From Dipteris shenzhenensis (Eukaryota > Polypodiophyta > Polypodiopsida > Gleicheniales): DNA of 64,000 nucleotides. Of this stretch, positions 39,481 through 51,111 are shown one piece after another; position 1 is the stretch's first letter, and each line of letters begins with the position of its first letter. Location of the stretch: assembly GCA_047967505.1 (NCBI GenBank), contig CM106539.1. The stretch is one strand, 5' to 3'. The position numbers were made by a program, and so were the translations under genes. The notes under the pieces are model-generated. The model made no database searches. It had not been told where the DNA came from and saw only the letters and a list, made by a program, of their open reading frames with translations.

Positions 39481-40743
39481 TGCTAAAAAGGATTGGTAAT
39501 GCCTCTCCTGCTATTTGTGAGCAATTCGTAGGCCATTACAATTTCTACTCGCCTACTACATTTTCCAAGCCTCGACATTCTAAATGTGCCTATGGCTCCA
39601 CGGCCTTCCCAAAGGTTTGCAAGTTCCACTGGAGATGGCGCTACTCTAGATGCCCACAACGGTTTCTTCGTTGCCATTTTGCAAGGTCAAGTCCATTGGA
39701 TGTTTTATTTGCGGCAAGAAAGACCATTTCGCCCGTGACTGCACCAAAAAGCCTCGGAATCCTCAGTAGAAACAATTAAAAGGTTTCTTTGCTTATATGG
39801 TCGACCATCTTGAGCGTTGCGAGGTTGTATCACAAGGCAGTTCGAATGAATCAATCCTAGAGTGTTCTAAATCTGACACTCAGCAGTGCCTCCATTGTCA
39901 GCTGCATGATTCCTATGATTACTCTCATGACTACTACTGCTCTATAAGGTCTGATGAAGATGACCCCAATGTTTGGAGCCTCATGAATTATCCTCTTCAA
40001 TGCAGCCCCTTCCATGTTGACATCGAAATATCTTCTAGTAGCTCTGATGATACACCAGAGGAACCTCCTCTTCCAAAAGTACATGCCCCCTTTGTTGGGC
40101 GTAGTTCCGACCGAGGCAAAGCCCAAGGATGAGGATTCAATAGAATTGCACTAGAGACATACCAAAGACTTTAAGACTTCAGAAGAACTCTCAGATTCTT
40201 CTCTCGCCACTCTAGTCTATCGTCTTCTTCCAGCAGATCAATATTCTGGTCCATCCATTTTTAGGCCTCCTCATAGTGTACATGATTCTTCTCCCTATTT
40301 TTTTCCTTCTCCCTTTTGGAAGACACTTGTTACTACACTTTCTGTTCTAGCCCCTCCTTTCCAACCTTCTAGTAGATTGGCAATGCAACGCCCTATGTGC
40401 ATGGACCAGTTTGAAAGTTTAGGCATCAGCATTGACATCCGTGTCCATCTTAAAATAATCACTGACAATTGTAAAAAGTTGCAGGCTTCTATTGACTCCA
40501 TGGATAGGAAAGTGGGTTAACATCTCACCCAATGCAAGTTATACTTTCTTGCAACAGACACTGGTCCCTCTACAAGCGTGCTTTCCTTACACGACTTCTT
40601 CCAGCAACTTGCTAAGCCAGTTTGCAACCCCATGAAGACCTGGCTCATTAGCATCCAGATTTAGCCTGCAGGTATTACTCCATATATGCTTATTGCTTCA
40701 GTTGATACTAGTTCAAGATTCAACATTTGTATATACCGTGCTC
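39481..40743 (+). pseudogene. Caulimovirid-like coat-protein end and protease start (broken)
   Basis: A CX2CX4HX4C zinc knuckle at 39701-39742, followed by basic residues, is the usual coat-protein RNA-binding motif. An acidic Ser/Asp-rich segment lies at 39955-40070, then a frame-broken region with a conserved CN-MK block (40620-40640). The beginning of an aspartic-protease-like strand (VDTSS at about 40700) follows. The copia 5' LTR interrupts it at 40744. The frames 39481-39779 and 39797-40132 are both partial. Confidence 0.65.
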
Positions 40744-41095
40744 TGTTGAGATATCGAGCTTCACTCGTGATATGCCAGGGTGACCATTGTGCATTTATGT
40801 CACCGACTTGTTAGCTGTAGATACGGTTGGTACACCATGCATGAATAATAGCTGGACGACAGCTATCCTTATGTACTCTAGTTTGTGGCTCAGTTAGTAT
40901 GCCACCTTAGTTAGCTGAGTTTGGTTTGAGACCCACATATAGGGTTCTCCTATTTCTTTGTACTAGAGTTCTTTTGGCTTACACAACTAAGAAGAGGAAA
41001 ATAGTTTTCAGCCTCCACCTTTGTGTGTATTCCCCCATTGTGTATGTGAGAAAGCCACAAGTGAGACTCCTTCCCTCTCTCCCACTATCTTCACA
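40744..41095 (+). repeat. Copia 5' LTR (352 bp)
   Basis: It starts TGTTGAGATATCGAG and ends CTATCTTCACA, with canonical TG...CA termini. The primer site follows immediately. TGCTC (40739-40743) would be the left target duplication. Confidence 0.88.
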
Positions 41096-41107
41096 TGGTA
41101 TCAGAGC
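41096..41107 (+). promoter_or_regulatory. Copia primer binding site, initiator tRNA-Met
   Basis: TGGTATCAGAGC directly adjoins the LTR end. Confidence 0.92.
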
Positions 41108-41561
41108 CTGGTTCGTGGTAAGGAGCTCAAGAAAGAAAACCAAGTTTGCAGTGTCTTAGTAAGAGGACCAGTGTTGCTTTCCTTTTTCGAGTTTGGGAGC
41201 AAATCTCTGCAGGTAGCACAGTCGAAAGTGCAAGAGTGCACTGTCTAAGATTGAGATGCCCTTCACAGTGTGGCCATTTTGAAGGCGGAAGTTCTTCGCA
41301 AGCACTCAAAAAAAGGCCATATTTTTTACTGTGTGGCCACTGCTCTGCAGGTCGGTGAAAAGTGCTGTAGAAATTGCATCGTATGCCTGTGTGCAGAGAT
41401 ACTGGGAGTTGTAGAATCATCCTTGTTGCCTATTGATGCAAAATCATCACTAGGAAGTGACTGTGTGGTCAAATACCACTTTCATCAGTTTTGCAGATCT
41501 GCCCGTGTGAGGCAAAAGCTGTGTTTTTTTGCAGTAATAGAATATTTTACACTGTTCTATA

Positions 41562-42560
41562 ATGGCATCTGATTCTCTTTCATAGATTGTCACTGAAAAG
41601 CTTGACAAGAACAACTTCCAGGCATGGAAGTTTAGAATGATGAATTTCCTTATGGAAAAAGGCTATTGGGAGTTCATTATAGGAATGAAGAAGAACCAAT
41701 TCTTTCTAATGTTCCCAATCAACAAGAAATGCAGGCATTTAAAGGATGGCATGAGAGAGCCAGAAAAGTTATGTACTGGCTTTCGATCAGTATTTCAGAT
41801 TCTATGATTGTGCATATTCAGGATGCAAGTATGCCAAAGAAAGCATGGGATACTTTAGCAAAAATGTACAGCACAAATATGCAAGCCAGGAAAATGCAGC
41901 TCAAGTAGGAGTTGCACAATGTGTAGAGAGAAAATATGAGCATCAATGACTACCACATGAAGGTGAAGAAAATTGCAGATGCACTTGCTTCCATTGGGTC
42001 ACCAGTGGAAGATGATGATCTAGTTTCTATGACCTTGAATGGTCTAGGAAAGGATTATGCACAGTTCCGGACATCCATTGCCGTCCGTGAAAAATTTCTT
42101 GATTTTGAGGAGTTGTTTGCTCTTCTAATTTCTGAAGAGCAAAGAAATGGTGGTGCATCTTCTTCAGGAGGAACTTCAAAAGAAACTATCTTCTACTCAA
42201 ATGCTGGAAGAGGTAGAGGCAGAGGTAGAGGAGGCTGATTTGGAGGCCATGGTAGAAATCAAAATATGCAGCAAACTCAAGAGTCCTTTGGAGGAGGACG
42301 TGGTAACTCTAGAGGCAGGGGAAGCCAAAGAGGTCATGGTGGATGGCAGAGAGGTCAAAATGCAAACAGTAATGTTGAATGCTACTATTGTGGTAAAATG
42401 GATCATATGGCTAAAGACTGCTACAAAAAGCAGAATGACATCATGAATGGAAAATTGCAGCAAGGGATTATGCATCCTCTAGTAGACAGGGTGATGACAG
42501 AAATGAGCATCTGTTATGGTGCAGCACATGACCAATTTTGTGACAAGTGCAGAAGAAAGC
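41562..42560 (+). pseudogene. Copia gag with CCHC knuckle (broken)
   Basis: It starts at ATG 41562 and has a stop at codon 8, a frame change at about 41660, stops at 41906 and 42236, and further frame changes. Recognisable blocks are KLDKNNFQAWKFRM, AWDTLAKMYS, the UBN2-like VEDDDLVSMTLNGLGKDY..F, a Gly/Arg-rich linker and the zinc knuckle CYYCGKMDHMAKDC at 42380-42421. The product would be the capsid/nucleocapsid protein. Confidence 0.85.
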
Positions 42561-42800
42561 AATGATGTGTGGTATGTTGACTCAGGTGCATCAAACCACA
42601 TGACAGGTCATGCAGAATGGATGCAGGATGCAAGGAAAATGGAAAGACCAAGATTTGTGGAGACTGGTGATGATACTGCACATCCTATTATGCAGATTGG
42701 TAAAATTCCTTTGTCTATGTAGGATGGGAAAAAGAAATACCTGTCTGATGTATTTCATGTCCCGAACATCACCAAGCACCTGGTTTTCTGTTGGTCAAAT
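42561..42800 (+). pseudogene. Copia aspartic protease (broken)
   Basis: The catalytic DSGAS motif lies at about 42579-42593 in the context VWYVDSGASNHMTG, typical of Ty1/copia. A TAG at 42720 interrupts the frame. Confidence 0.85.
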
Positions 42801-43930
42801 GGTTGAGCAGGGCTTGCAGGTCAGATTTAATCCTCATGGATGCTTTGTTGAGGATATGAAAAATAACAGTCACTTGATAGCAAAAGGAAAGAAGAAGGGC
42901 AGGATGTTTATGCTGGATGCGGACATGCCTGAATTGAGTGCAGCAATGTTTGCACATGGGACCGGTGTAGTTGCAGATATTGATATCTGGCATAAACGCA
43001 TTGGTCATGTTAATGTACAGTGACTTAAATCAATGCAAGCCCAAAATATTGTTGTAGGATTGCCTAAATTCAAGGTTGCAGAAATGCATAAGGTATGTGA
43101 AACCTGTCAATTTGGAAAACAGGCAAGGAAACCATTTCCTAGGCATGTTCAAGAGAGTAAGAAGCCATTGGAAATCCACTTTGATGTGTGGACTACTAAA
43201 GCTGCATCTATTGGAGGCTGTCATTATTTTGTCACTTTTATTGATGACTATAGCAGAAAAGTTTGGGTGCAATTTATGAAAAAGAAAAGTGAAGTGTTTG
43301 GGCATTTCAAAGCTTTTAAAGCTATGGTTGAAAAAGAAACAAGCCTGCAAATAAAATGCCTAAGGTCAGATGGAGGGGGAGAGTACCTCTCAAATGAGTT
43401 TGCAAGGTTCCTGCAGGAGCATGGCATAAAGCAGCAATATTCATGCAGTCATACCCCACAGCAAAATGGACTTGTAGAATGGAAAAACAGGCATATTGCA
43501 GAGGTATCTCGGGCCATGCTAAATAAAAAATACCTACTAGATTATTATTGAGCTGAAGCAGTTGCTACAATAGTTTACATAATGAACAGGACTCCCACTG
43601 CAGCAATACATGGCATGACGCCAGAGGAGATGTATACTGGTAGGAAACTAGATATTTCTCATTTGAAAACTTTTGGTTGCATTGCCTATGTTCATGTGCC
43701 AGATGAGTTGAGGTCCAAGTTGGATCCAAAAGCTGAGAAGTGCATCTTTATTGGTTATTCTCTATAGCAGAAAGGGTATAGATGCTATAACCCTTCTACT
43801 CGTAAGTTTACAATGAGTAGAGATGTTGTTTTAAATGAGATGAGCAGCTGGTATAAACCAGTAAATGTGATTGATGATATAGATGCACAAAATGGTAATG
43901 CTGCACATAATTCACAGCAGCAATCACAAT
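42801..43930 (+). pseudogene. Copia integrase (broken)
   Basis: The HHCC zinc region begins with HKRIGHVN at about 42990 and closes with CETCQFGK at about 43098. In the catalytic core, the first Asp lies in FDVWT (43185), the second in LRSDGGGEY (43365) and the Glu in NGLVEWKNR (43475). The DDE triad is therefore present. TGA at 43021, TGA at 43550 and TAG at 43766 interrupt the frame. The GRKLDISHLKTFGC block follows. Confidence 0.87.
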
Positions 43931-44032
43931 ATTAGTGGACCTGTAGTGTCCTCTAGCAGTGGTTCACATACTTCACCATGGACATGCAGATTGAGATAGG
44001 GAGAATCTCCTCAAAGCAATGCAGATAATGGT

Positions 44033-45202
44033 ATGCAGATATCACAAAAAGGAAAAGAGAAGGTAGATCAGCCCATGTTTGATGTGAATGCAGGTCACTC
44101 TTATGTGGATGGTGAAGCCAATGGCTCAGAACAGAGCATTGATGATGAGTTGGGTATTCCTTCTGTTGTTACACCTGCAGTAAGGAAGACTAGGGATGTT
44201 TTGAGAGCACCTGGAAGTGAGCCTATTTTGCGCAGGTCTACCAAAGCTAGGTATCCTATGGATAGGTTGAAATATGATGGATTTACAGCCATTCACTATG
44301 CCTATATGGTCAAAGTGATACAGGAACCAAAACCCAGTTCTTTTGAGCAAGCCATGGGAAAAGAAAAATGGGAGAAAGCCATGGATGAAGAAATGGATGC
44401 CTTAGAAGAAAATGCTACATGGGAATTGGTGCCTTTGCCTAAAGACAAGAATGCAATTGGCTGTAAGTGGGTTTATAAGGTGAAGCACAGTGCAGATGGT
44501 TCTGTGAATAGATACAAGGCAAGATTAGTTGTCAAGGGGTACGCACAAACATATGGGATTGATTATGAAGTAACATTCAGTCCGGTTGCAAGGATGGCAA
44601 CTGTAAGAGCAGTCATTGCTATGGCTGCATCAAAGGGATGGTCTTTACATGAGATGGATGTAAAGAATGCCTTCTTGCATGGTGATTTGCAAGAAGAGGT
44701 CTTTATGGAGCAGCCACCAGGTTATGTTCATGCTGTCTATCTTGAGTTTGTTTGCAGGTTGAAGAAAGCATTGTATGGCTTGAAGCAAGCACCTAGAGCA
44801 TGGTTTGACAAGATAGGACAATATCTTGTCACTATTGGCTTTCTGATTTCCAAGGTAGATTTCTCACTTTATGTGAGAAAAACAGAGAAAGGTATTATGC
44901 TGCTTGTCATCTATGTTGATGATTTGATCATCACAGGTGATAGTGATGAGGATATCCTTCATGTGAAAATGCTATTGAAGCACAAGTTTGAGATGAAGGA
45001 TTTGGGAGAGCTATGTTATTTCTTGGGCATTGAGGTGATTAGATCACCAAGTGGGATATGGCTCTTGCACAGGCAGTATGGATTGGACATGCTGTCCAAA
45101 TATGGGATGATAGGTTGTAAGCCTATTTCAGCTCCTTTGGAGCAGAATGTGAAGCTAAGCGCAGATGCAAGTGAGCTTCTGGAAGACCCTACTATGTACT
45201 AA
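44033..45202 (+). CDS. Copia reverse transcriptase region, intact frame (389 aa)
   Basis: This long open frame covers the integrase-RT linker and the whole RT: WELVPLPKDKNAIGCKWVYK, YKARLVVKGYAQ, FSPVARM, LHEMDVKNAFLHGDL, YGLKQAPRAWF and the catalytic YVDD at 44912-44923. It would act within a Gag-Pol polyprotein. Here it is only the preserved middle of a broken pol. The stop at 45200-45202 is within the RT-RNase H connection. Confidence 0.9.
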   Translation: MQISQKGKEKVDQPMFDVNAGHSYVDGEANGSEQSIDDELGIPSVVTPAVRKTRDVLRAPGSEPILRRSTKARYPMDRLKYDGFTAIHYAYMVKVIQEPKPSSFEQAMGKEKWEKAMDEEMDALEENATWELVPLPKDKNAIGCKWVYKVKHSADGSVNRYKARLVVKGYAQTYGIDYEVTFSPVARMATVRAVIAMAASKGWSLHEMDVKNAFLHGDLQEEVFMEQPPGYVHAVYLEFVCRLKKALYGLKQAPRAWFDKIGQYLVTIGFLISKVDFSLYVRKTEKGIMLLVIYVDDLIITGDSDEDILHVKMLLKHKFEMKDLGELCYFLGIEVIRSPSGIWLLHRQYGLDMLSKYGMIGCKPISAPLEQNVKLSADASELLEDPTMY

Positions 45203-45628
45203 CGCATAGTAGGAAGTTTGATTTATATGACTATTACCAAGCCAGATTTGAGCTATGTTGTTTGATTGGTAAGTCAATTCATGCAGGCTCCAAGGAAACC
45301 GCATTTGGATGTGGCTAGACGCATACTCAGGTATGTGAAGTCCACATTGTAGTATGGACTATTTTATGAGGCTAGGGTTCAGATACAGTTGCATGGATAC
45401 ACTGATGCTGATTGGGTTGGTAGTATTTCTGATAGACGATCTACCAGTGGATATGTGTTCTCTTTTGGGAGTGCTGCAGTCACTTGGAGTAGCAAGGAAT
45501 AGCCTACAGTTGCCTTGTCGAGCACAGAGGTTGAGTACAGGGGTGCAGCAATGGCTGCATGTGAGGTAGCTTGGTTGCATAAGCTACTTTATGATATGCA
45601 TCAGTCTACAGATGGGCCAGTTGTCATT
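45203..45628 (+). pseudogene. Copia RNase H (broken)
   Basis: TDADWVGSISDRRSTSGYVF near 45400, LSSTEVEYRGAAMAACEVAWL near 45520 and the intervening TWSSKE block are diagnostic. Stops lie at 45264, 45348 and 45500. The sequence leaves copia at about 45628, before the usual KHI/HFIRE end. Confidence 0.87.
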
Positions 45629-47520
45629 TACAAGCGAGATGGTATTAACCATTCAAGGTATGCTTGTTCATCTTCCTGCCAAGGAACATCTGAAGAAGGT
45701 TTTGAAGCCTCTTGAAGAAGATTTAGTAATAGTCCACCAGTGCTCCTCTCCATTTTCCCTTGATTATGTTAAGCCTCCTTTGGAGTATGATCCCACGCTT
45801 GTGGCCTCCCCAATGCCTTCACCAGCAACATTCAGCCCCTAGGCAATGGACGATGCACAACACCCTCTTTAGGGAACAGAGTTAGAAGTATATATCAATA
45901 GTCTTCTCCAAGTAGATGAGCATAAGAATTTGCATGCCTCCATGCATACTCTACATCTTTTGTCTTTCCTACAAGATATGTAGGAAAAGTTTCTTTGTGA
46001 TTGCAGTAGCGAGTCTCCTCTCACGTTCAAGCATATCTTCCAACATCAGGTCTCTCTCCCCCTACGAGAAGGATCCAAACCTTTCAAGGAGAGTTCGTAC
46101 AGTTTCACACAAGAGGACAAAAGGTTGTGCAATCAGGAAATCCAAGAACTCCTGAATATGGGCCTCATCTCTCACTCGTGGTCTGAATGGGTAGCAAAAA
46201 CCTTCTATGCCAACAAGCACTTTGAGCAAAAAAGGGGTAAGAAACAGCCTAGTGATTAATTACAAGTCGCTCAACAAATGTTTACTCTTTGTCTCTTACC
46301 CCATTCCATATAAAGAGTACTTGATGCAAAAGATATGTGGTTCAACCATCTTCTCCAAGTTCAACTTGAAGGCAGGGTTTTGGTAGGTCGGCGGCCTCCA
46401 GCTTGAAGACCGCCATAATACAGGGTTCGTGGTTTCCTAAGATTTCTACCAATGTAATGTTCTTCCATTTGGTCTTAAAACTGCCCCGGTAGCGTTCTGA
46501 AAGTTTATGGACTCCATTTTCACTCCATATGACTCTATTTGTCTTGTATATATAGATGATATTCTTGTCTATAGCAAAGATGTAAATTCCCACCTCAAAC
46601 ATTTGATGATTGTGTATGACTTGCTTGAAGGCAAAGGCTTGGCCCTCTCAGCCAAAAAGATTACCATCGGCCAAGAGACAACTGAATTCCTTGGCGTCCA
46701 CATACATAAGGGAGCCATCCAAATGAAAGAGCATGTCCTTAAGGCCCTCTTAGCCTTTCCTAATGAGATTCGGGATCGCACCCAATTGCAACAATTCCTC
46801 GGGTGCCTAAACCACATTGCTCCTTTCTATGAAGAGCTTGTGAGAGACCGGTTTCATCTTCAACTATGCCTCCACAAAGATGGTCCTCCCTGGGGTTCGG
46901 CCCAAACTCAAGCAGTTCAACATATCAAAGAAAAGGTACAACATCTGCCAGCTCTCAATATTCCTTCTGCTTCTGGTACCCTGGTTATTGAAACAGATGC
47001 TCCAGATCATTTTTGGGGTGCCGTTCTGCTCGGGCGTACTCCAACCTAGGAGATCCTCTGTGCCTATCACTCCGGAACATTTCAAGGTGGAGAACTAAAT
47101 TATCATTCAATTGAGAAGGAGATCCTTGAGGTTAAGCGCACTATTCAAAAGCTTGAACTTTTCATTCTTAATCGAGAGTTCATTGTTCAGAAAAATAACA
47201 AAAACTTCAAAACTTTCTCCACACACCGCATTGATAAACAGATTGGACGTGGCTGTCTTGCACGATGGTAGGAATTCTTTACCATCTATAACTTTTTGGT
47301 CGAGTGGAAAAAAGGCAGCACCAATGTTCTCCCTGATATGTTATCCCATGAAGGTGCTCCTTATTGGCAAGCTTGAAATGGTGGATTACTTCTTCTCACT
47401 GGAAAACCTGGCACTGAGTGAGTCTCTATCTAGGTCATGATGATTAGACACTATCCACATTGGATAAGACCTTCATCATGACCAATGTACAAAGATTCTT
47501 TAGAGATAAGTATGTAATTG
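45629..47520 (+). pseudogene. Caulimoviridae-like protease end, reverse transcriptase and RNase H (broken)
   Basis: After the copia junction the sequence reads the stretch that links protease to RT (HLPA.EHLKKVLKPLEEDL block). It then enters RT from about 46080, with the catalytic YIDD motif at 46549-46560 in the 180-codon frame 46507-47049. RNase H follows to about 47400 and ends near the KGSTNVLPDML block. Stops and frame changes occur between 45840 and 46500 and after 47049. The RT core here is the best-preserved viral segment in the window, but the gene is not intact. Confidence 0.78.
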
Positions 47521-48415
47521 CTTGCAAAAGATTTGCATCAAATATTGCCATTTCTCTAGCTGGGCACTCTACCACTATTGATGTCTATCAACTCGAGTCA
47601 CAAGGAGTTGACCTTGTTATTGGCAACGACTTCCTCAACCATCACCTTCCCTTTGGCTTCTCTACAAGCGAGATGGTATTAACCATCCAAGGTACGCTTG
47701 TTCATCTTCCTGCCAGGGAACATTTGAAGAAGGTTTTGAAGCCTCTTGAAGAAGATTTGGAAATAGTCCACCAGTGCTCCTCTTCATTTTCCCTTGATTA
47801 TGTTAAGTCTCCTTTGGAGTATGAGCCATGCCTGTGGCCTCCCCAATGCCCCCTTCAGGGAATAGAGTTTGATATGGAGGAAAAGTTTCTTCATGATTTC
47901 AGCAGCAAGTCTCCTCTTGCATTCAAGCATATCTTCCAACATCAGGTCTCTCTCCCCCTATGAGAAGGATCCAAACCTTTCAAGGAGAGTTCGTATGGTT
48001 TCACACAAGATGACAGAAGGTTGTGCAATCAGGAAATCCAAAAACTCCTAGATATGGGCCTCATCTCTCACTCGTGGTCTGAATGGGCAATAGCAGCCTT
48101 CTACATCAATAAGCACTCCGAGAAAAAAAGGGGTAAGAAATGGCTTGTGATTAATTACAAGCCTCTCAACAAATGTTTACTCTTTGTCTCTTGCCCTATT
48201 TCAAATAAAGAGTACTTGATGAGAAAGATATCTGGTTCAGCCATCTTCTCCAAGTTCGACTTGAAGGCAGGGTTTTGGCAGGTTAGCCTCTAGCCTGAAC
48301 CATAAAACAGAGTTCATGGTTCCCCAAGGTTTCTACTAATGGAATGCTCTTCCATTCGGTCTTAAAACTGCCCCGATAGAGTTCCAGAAGTTTATGGACT
48401 CCATTTTGGGATCTT
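47521..48415 (+). pseudogene. Second caulimovirid-like protease-to-RT fragment
   Basis: It joins the preceding RNase H end directly and starts again within protease (GVDLVIGNDFL block at about 47610). It passes through the protease-RT linker and covers the first RT motifs (frame 48021-48293). It breaks at about 48415 into an inverted piece. Two stops interrupt it. Confidence 0.75.
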
Positions 48416-49198
48416 GTGAGGGGCCTTTGTGCATCATCAAGTGTGGGACTGAAAGGATCAGAAGGAGAAGGAGAAGGTGCAGGAGTATCAAATATTCAGG
48501 GGGAGGATCAATATATTCAAGGGAAAAAGGGGATGAACATTGGTGAACAATTTGTAAGTCTTCCAAAAGTGGCTTAAGTACCTTCTTGAGTTTTTCTCAA
48601 GCCAGAAGACAAACAAGAGTTCCTTTGATGGCGAGGACCATCTCTATAATAGAGAATTCAAAAGGAAGATGGCAGTTAAGAAAATCATTACCTATAACCA
48701 TATCAACTCCTTGAGATTCTAGTTGGTAGAAGTTGATGGTGGTGAGTTGACCGCCAAGGGATATTCAGAAGCAAAGCGTTTACAAGCTATTACGCCATCG
48801 CCCATAGTAGAGCCATGCATTTGGTCATGTGATGGCAATTTAGCCCAACATGATTGTGGGAGTGCTCTATATTTACAAATATTGAAACCGAAGCCAGTAT
48901 CTATAAGAGCAACTAGCGAATAAGGAGAAACATTAGGAAAATCTAACTGTACATTGATCAATCATGCCTTCATAGGATTGCAAACTGAGGAAGCAAGTTG
49001 GGTAAAGAAGTCATTAAGAGAGAAAGCATTGGCAAAAGGGATAGAATGAGTAGATGGGCTTGCTTCTGTGGAAAAGGAGTAGAGCTTACACTGGGTGAGA
49101 TGTTCTGCCACTTTCTGATCAAGAGAGTCAACTGATGACTGAAGCTTTGTGCAATTCTCCTTGATTATTGTAAGATGAATTCTTAGTCCACTAATATT
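48416..49198 (-). pseudogene. Inverted caulimovirid-like fragment, coat-protein end to protease
   Basis: On the minus strand, the frame 49261-48962 (starting in the adjoining copia piece) matches the coat-protein C-terminal part seen at 40430-40640. The frame 48961-48719 has the protease active-site context ALIDTG. The protease-RT linker follows at 48566-48420. The order is collinear with the plus-strand viral copies, so this is a true inversion or an opposite insertion. Confidence 0.72.
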
Positions 49199-50510
49199 TT
49201 GTGATTGATGATGTAGATGCACAAAATGGTAATGCTGCATAGAATTCATAGCAATAATCACAAAATATTAGTGGACTTGTAGTGTCCTCTAGCAGTGGTT
49301 CACATACTTTGCCATGGATAGGCAGATTGAGATCAGGAGGATCTCCTCAAAGCAATGCAGATAGTGGTACGCAAGTATCACAGAAGGGAAAAGAGAAAAT
49401 AAATCATCCCATGGTTGATGTGAATGCAGGTCACTCTTATGTGGATGGTGAATCCAGTGGCTCAGGAACAGAGCCTTGATGAGGAGTTGGGTATTCCTTC
49501 TATTGTTACACCTAGAGTAAGGAAGACAAGGGATGTTTTGAGAGCACCTGGTAGTGAGCCTATTTTGCGTAGGTCTACCAGAGTTAAATATTGTGTGGAT
49601 AGGCTGAAATATGATGGATTTACAGCCATTCACTATGCCTATATGATCAAAGTGATACAAGAACTAGAACCCACTTCTTTTGAGCAAGCCATGGGAAAAG
49701 AAAAATAGGAGAAAGCGATGGATGAAGAAATGGATGCCTTGGAAGCAAATGCTACATAAGAATTGGTGCCTTTGCTTAAAGACAAGAATGCAATTGGCTA
49801 CAAGTGGGTTTATAAGCTAAAGCACAATGCAGATGGTGTGTGAACAGATACTTTCCAAGATTAGTTCTCAAGGCGAATGCACAGACATATGAAGAAACAT
49901 CCAGTCTGGTTGCAAGGATGGCAATCGTAAGAGAAGTCATTGCTATGGCTGCATCAAAGGGATGGTCTTTACATCAAATGGATGTAAAGAATGCTTTCTT
50001 GCATTGTGATTTGCAAGAAGAGGTCTATATGGAGCAGCCACCAGGTTATGTTCATGATGTTCATCCTAAGTTTGTTTGCAGGTTGAAGAAAGCCTTGTAT
50101 GGCTTGAAGCAAGCACCCAAAGCATGGTTTGACAAGATAGGACATTATCTTCTCACTATTGGCTTTTAGATTTCCAAGGCAGATTTCTCACTTTATGTGA
50201 GAAAAACAGAGAAAGGCATTATGCTGCTTGTTATTTATGTTGATGATTTGATCATCACAGGTGATAGTGATGAAGATATCCTTCATGTGAAAATGCTATT
50301 GAAGCAGAAGTTTGAGATGAAGGATTGGGAGAGCTACGTTACTTCTTAGGCATTGAGGTGATTAGATCCACAAGTGGGATATGGCTCTTGTAGAGGCAGT
50401 ATGGATTGGACATGCTATCCAAATATTGGATGACAGGCTGTAAGCCTATTTCAGTTCCTTTGGAGCAGAATGTGAAGTTGAGCGCAGATGCAGGTGAGCT
50501 TGTGGACCAG
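49199..50510 (+). pseudogene. Second copia fragment (linker and RT, degraded)
   Basis: It is homologous to 43866-45175 of the larger copia element, from the integrase-RT linker to the end of RT, with several stops and small deletions. YVDD survives at about 50240. It is flanked by viral sequence on both sides. Confidence 0.85.
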
Positions 50511-50518
50511 TCAAATTC

Positions 50519-50788
50519 CAAAAATTTATGGATTCAGTTTTTAGTCCCTACCACTCTTTCTGCCTTGTATATATTGATGATATACTTGTGTATAGTAAGG
50601 ATCTCTCTTCTCATCTCAAACACTTACAAATTGTATATGATCTCCTCAAAAGCAAGGGTCTGGCACTCTCGGCCAAGAAGATTATGATAGGACAAGAGAC
50701 TATAGAGTTTCTTAGTGTACATACTCATAAGGGTGCTATCCAAATGCAAGATCATGTTCTTAAGGCCCTCCTTGCCTTTTCGGATGAG
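50519..50788 (+). pseudogene. Caulimovirid-like RT palm fragment
   Basis: A frame from 50528 carries the YIDD catalytic motif (50570-50581), SKGLALSAKK, FLSVHTHKG and the ALLAF-DEI block. It then runs into an inverted copia LTR. About 90 residues of RT are represented. Confidence 0.78.
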
Positions 50789-51096
50789 ATACACAATGGG
50801 GGAATACACACAAAGGTGGAGGCTGAAAACAGTTTTCCTCTTCTTAGTTGTGAAAGCCAAAAGAATTCTCTCTTCGTACAAAAGGAATAGGTGAACCCTA
50901 TATGTGGGTCTCAAACCAAACTCAGCTAACCTAGGTGGCATACTAACTGAGCCACTAACTAGAGTACATAAAGATAGTTGTCATCTAGCTATTATTCATG
51001 GGCGGTGTACCAACCACATCTGCAGCTAACAAGTCGGTGACATAAATGCACAACGGTCACCCTGGCATATCATGAGTGGAGCTCGATATCTCAACA
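50789..51096 (-). repeat. Copia 3' LTR fragment, inverted
   Basis: The reverse complement matches the 5' LTR at 40744-41095, lacking its last 44 or so bases. On the minus strand it starts TGTTGAGATATCGAG at 51096, directly after a purine tract (GAGCTCGAGGGGGAG, 51097-51111). It is therefore the start of a 3' LTR from a minus-oriented copia copy. Confidence 0.85.
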
Positions 51097-51111
51097 CTCC
51101 CCCTCGAGCTC

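Larger units (their letters stand above)
40744..45628 (+). mobile_element. Ty1/copia retrotransposon, 3'-truncated
   Basis: It has a 5' LTR (40744-41095), a primer site, and gag, protease, integrase, reverse transcriptase and RNase H in Ty1/copia order. It breaks off within or after RNase H at about 45628, where pararetrovirus sequence resumes, with no polypurine tract or 3' LTR. Multiple stops and frameshifts occur in gag and integrase, while the reverse transcriptase frame is intact for 389 codons. The 5' LTR sits within the viral protease region, so copia entered an already integrated viral copy. Confidence 0.9.
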
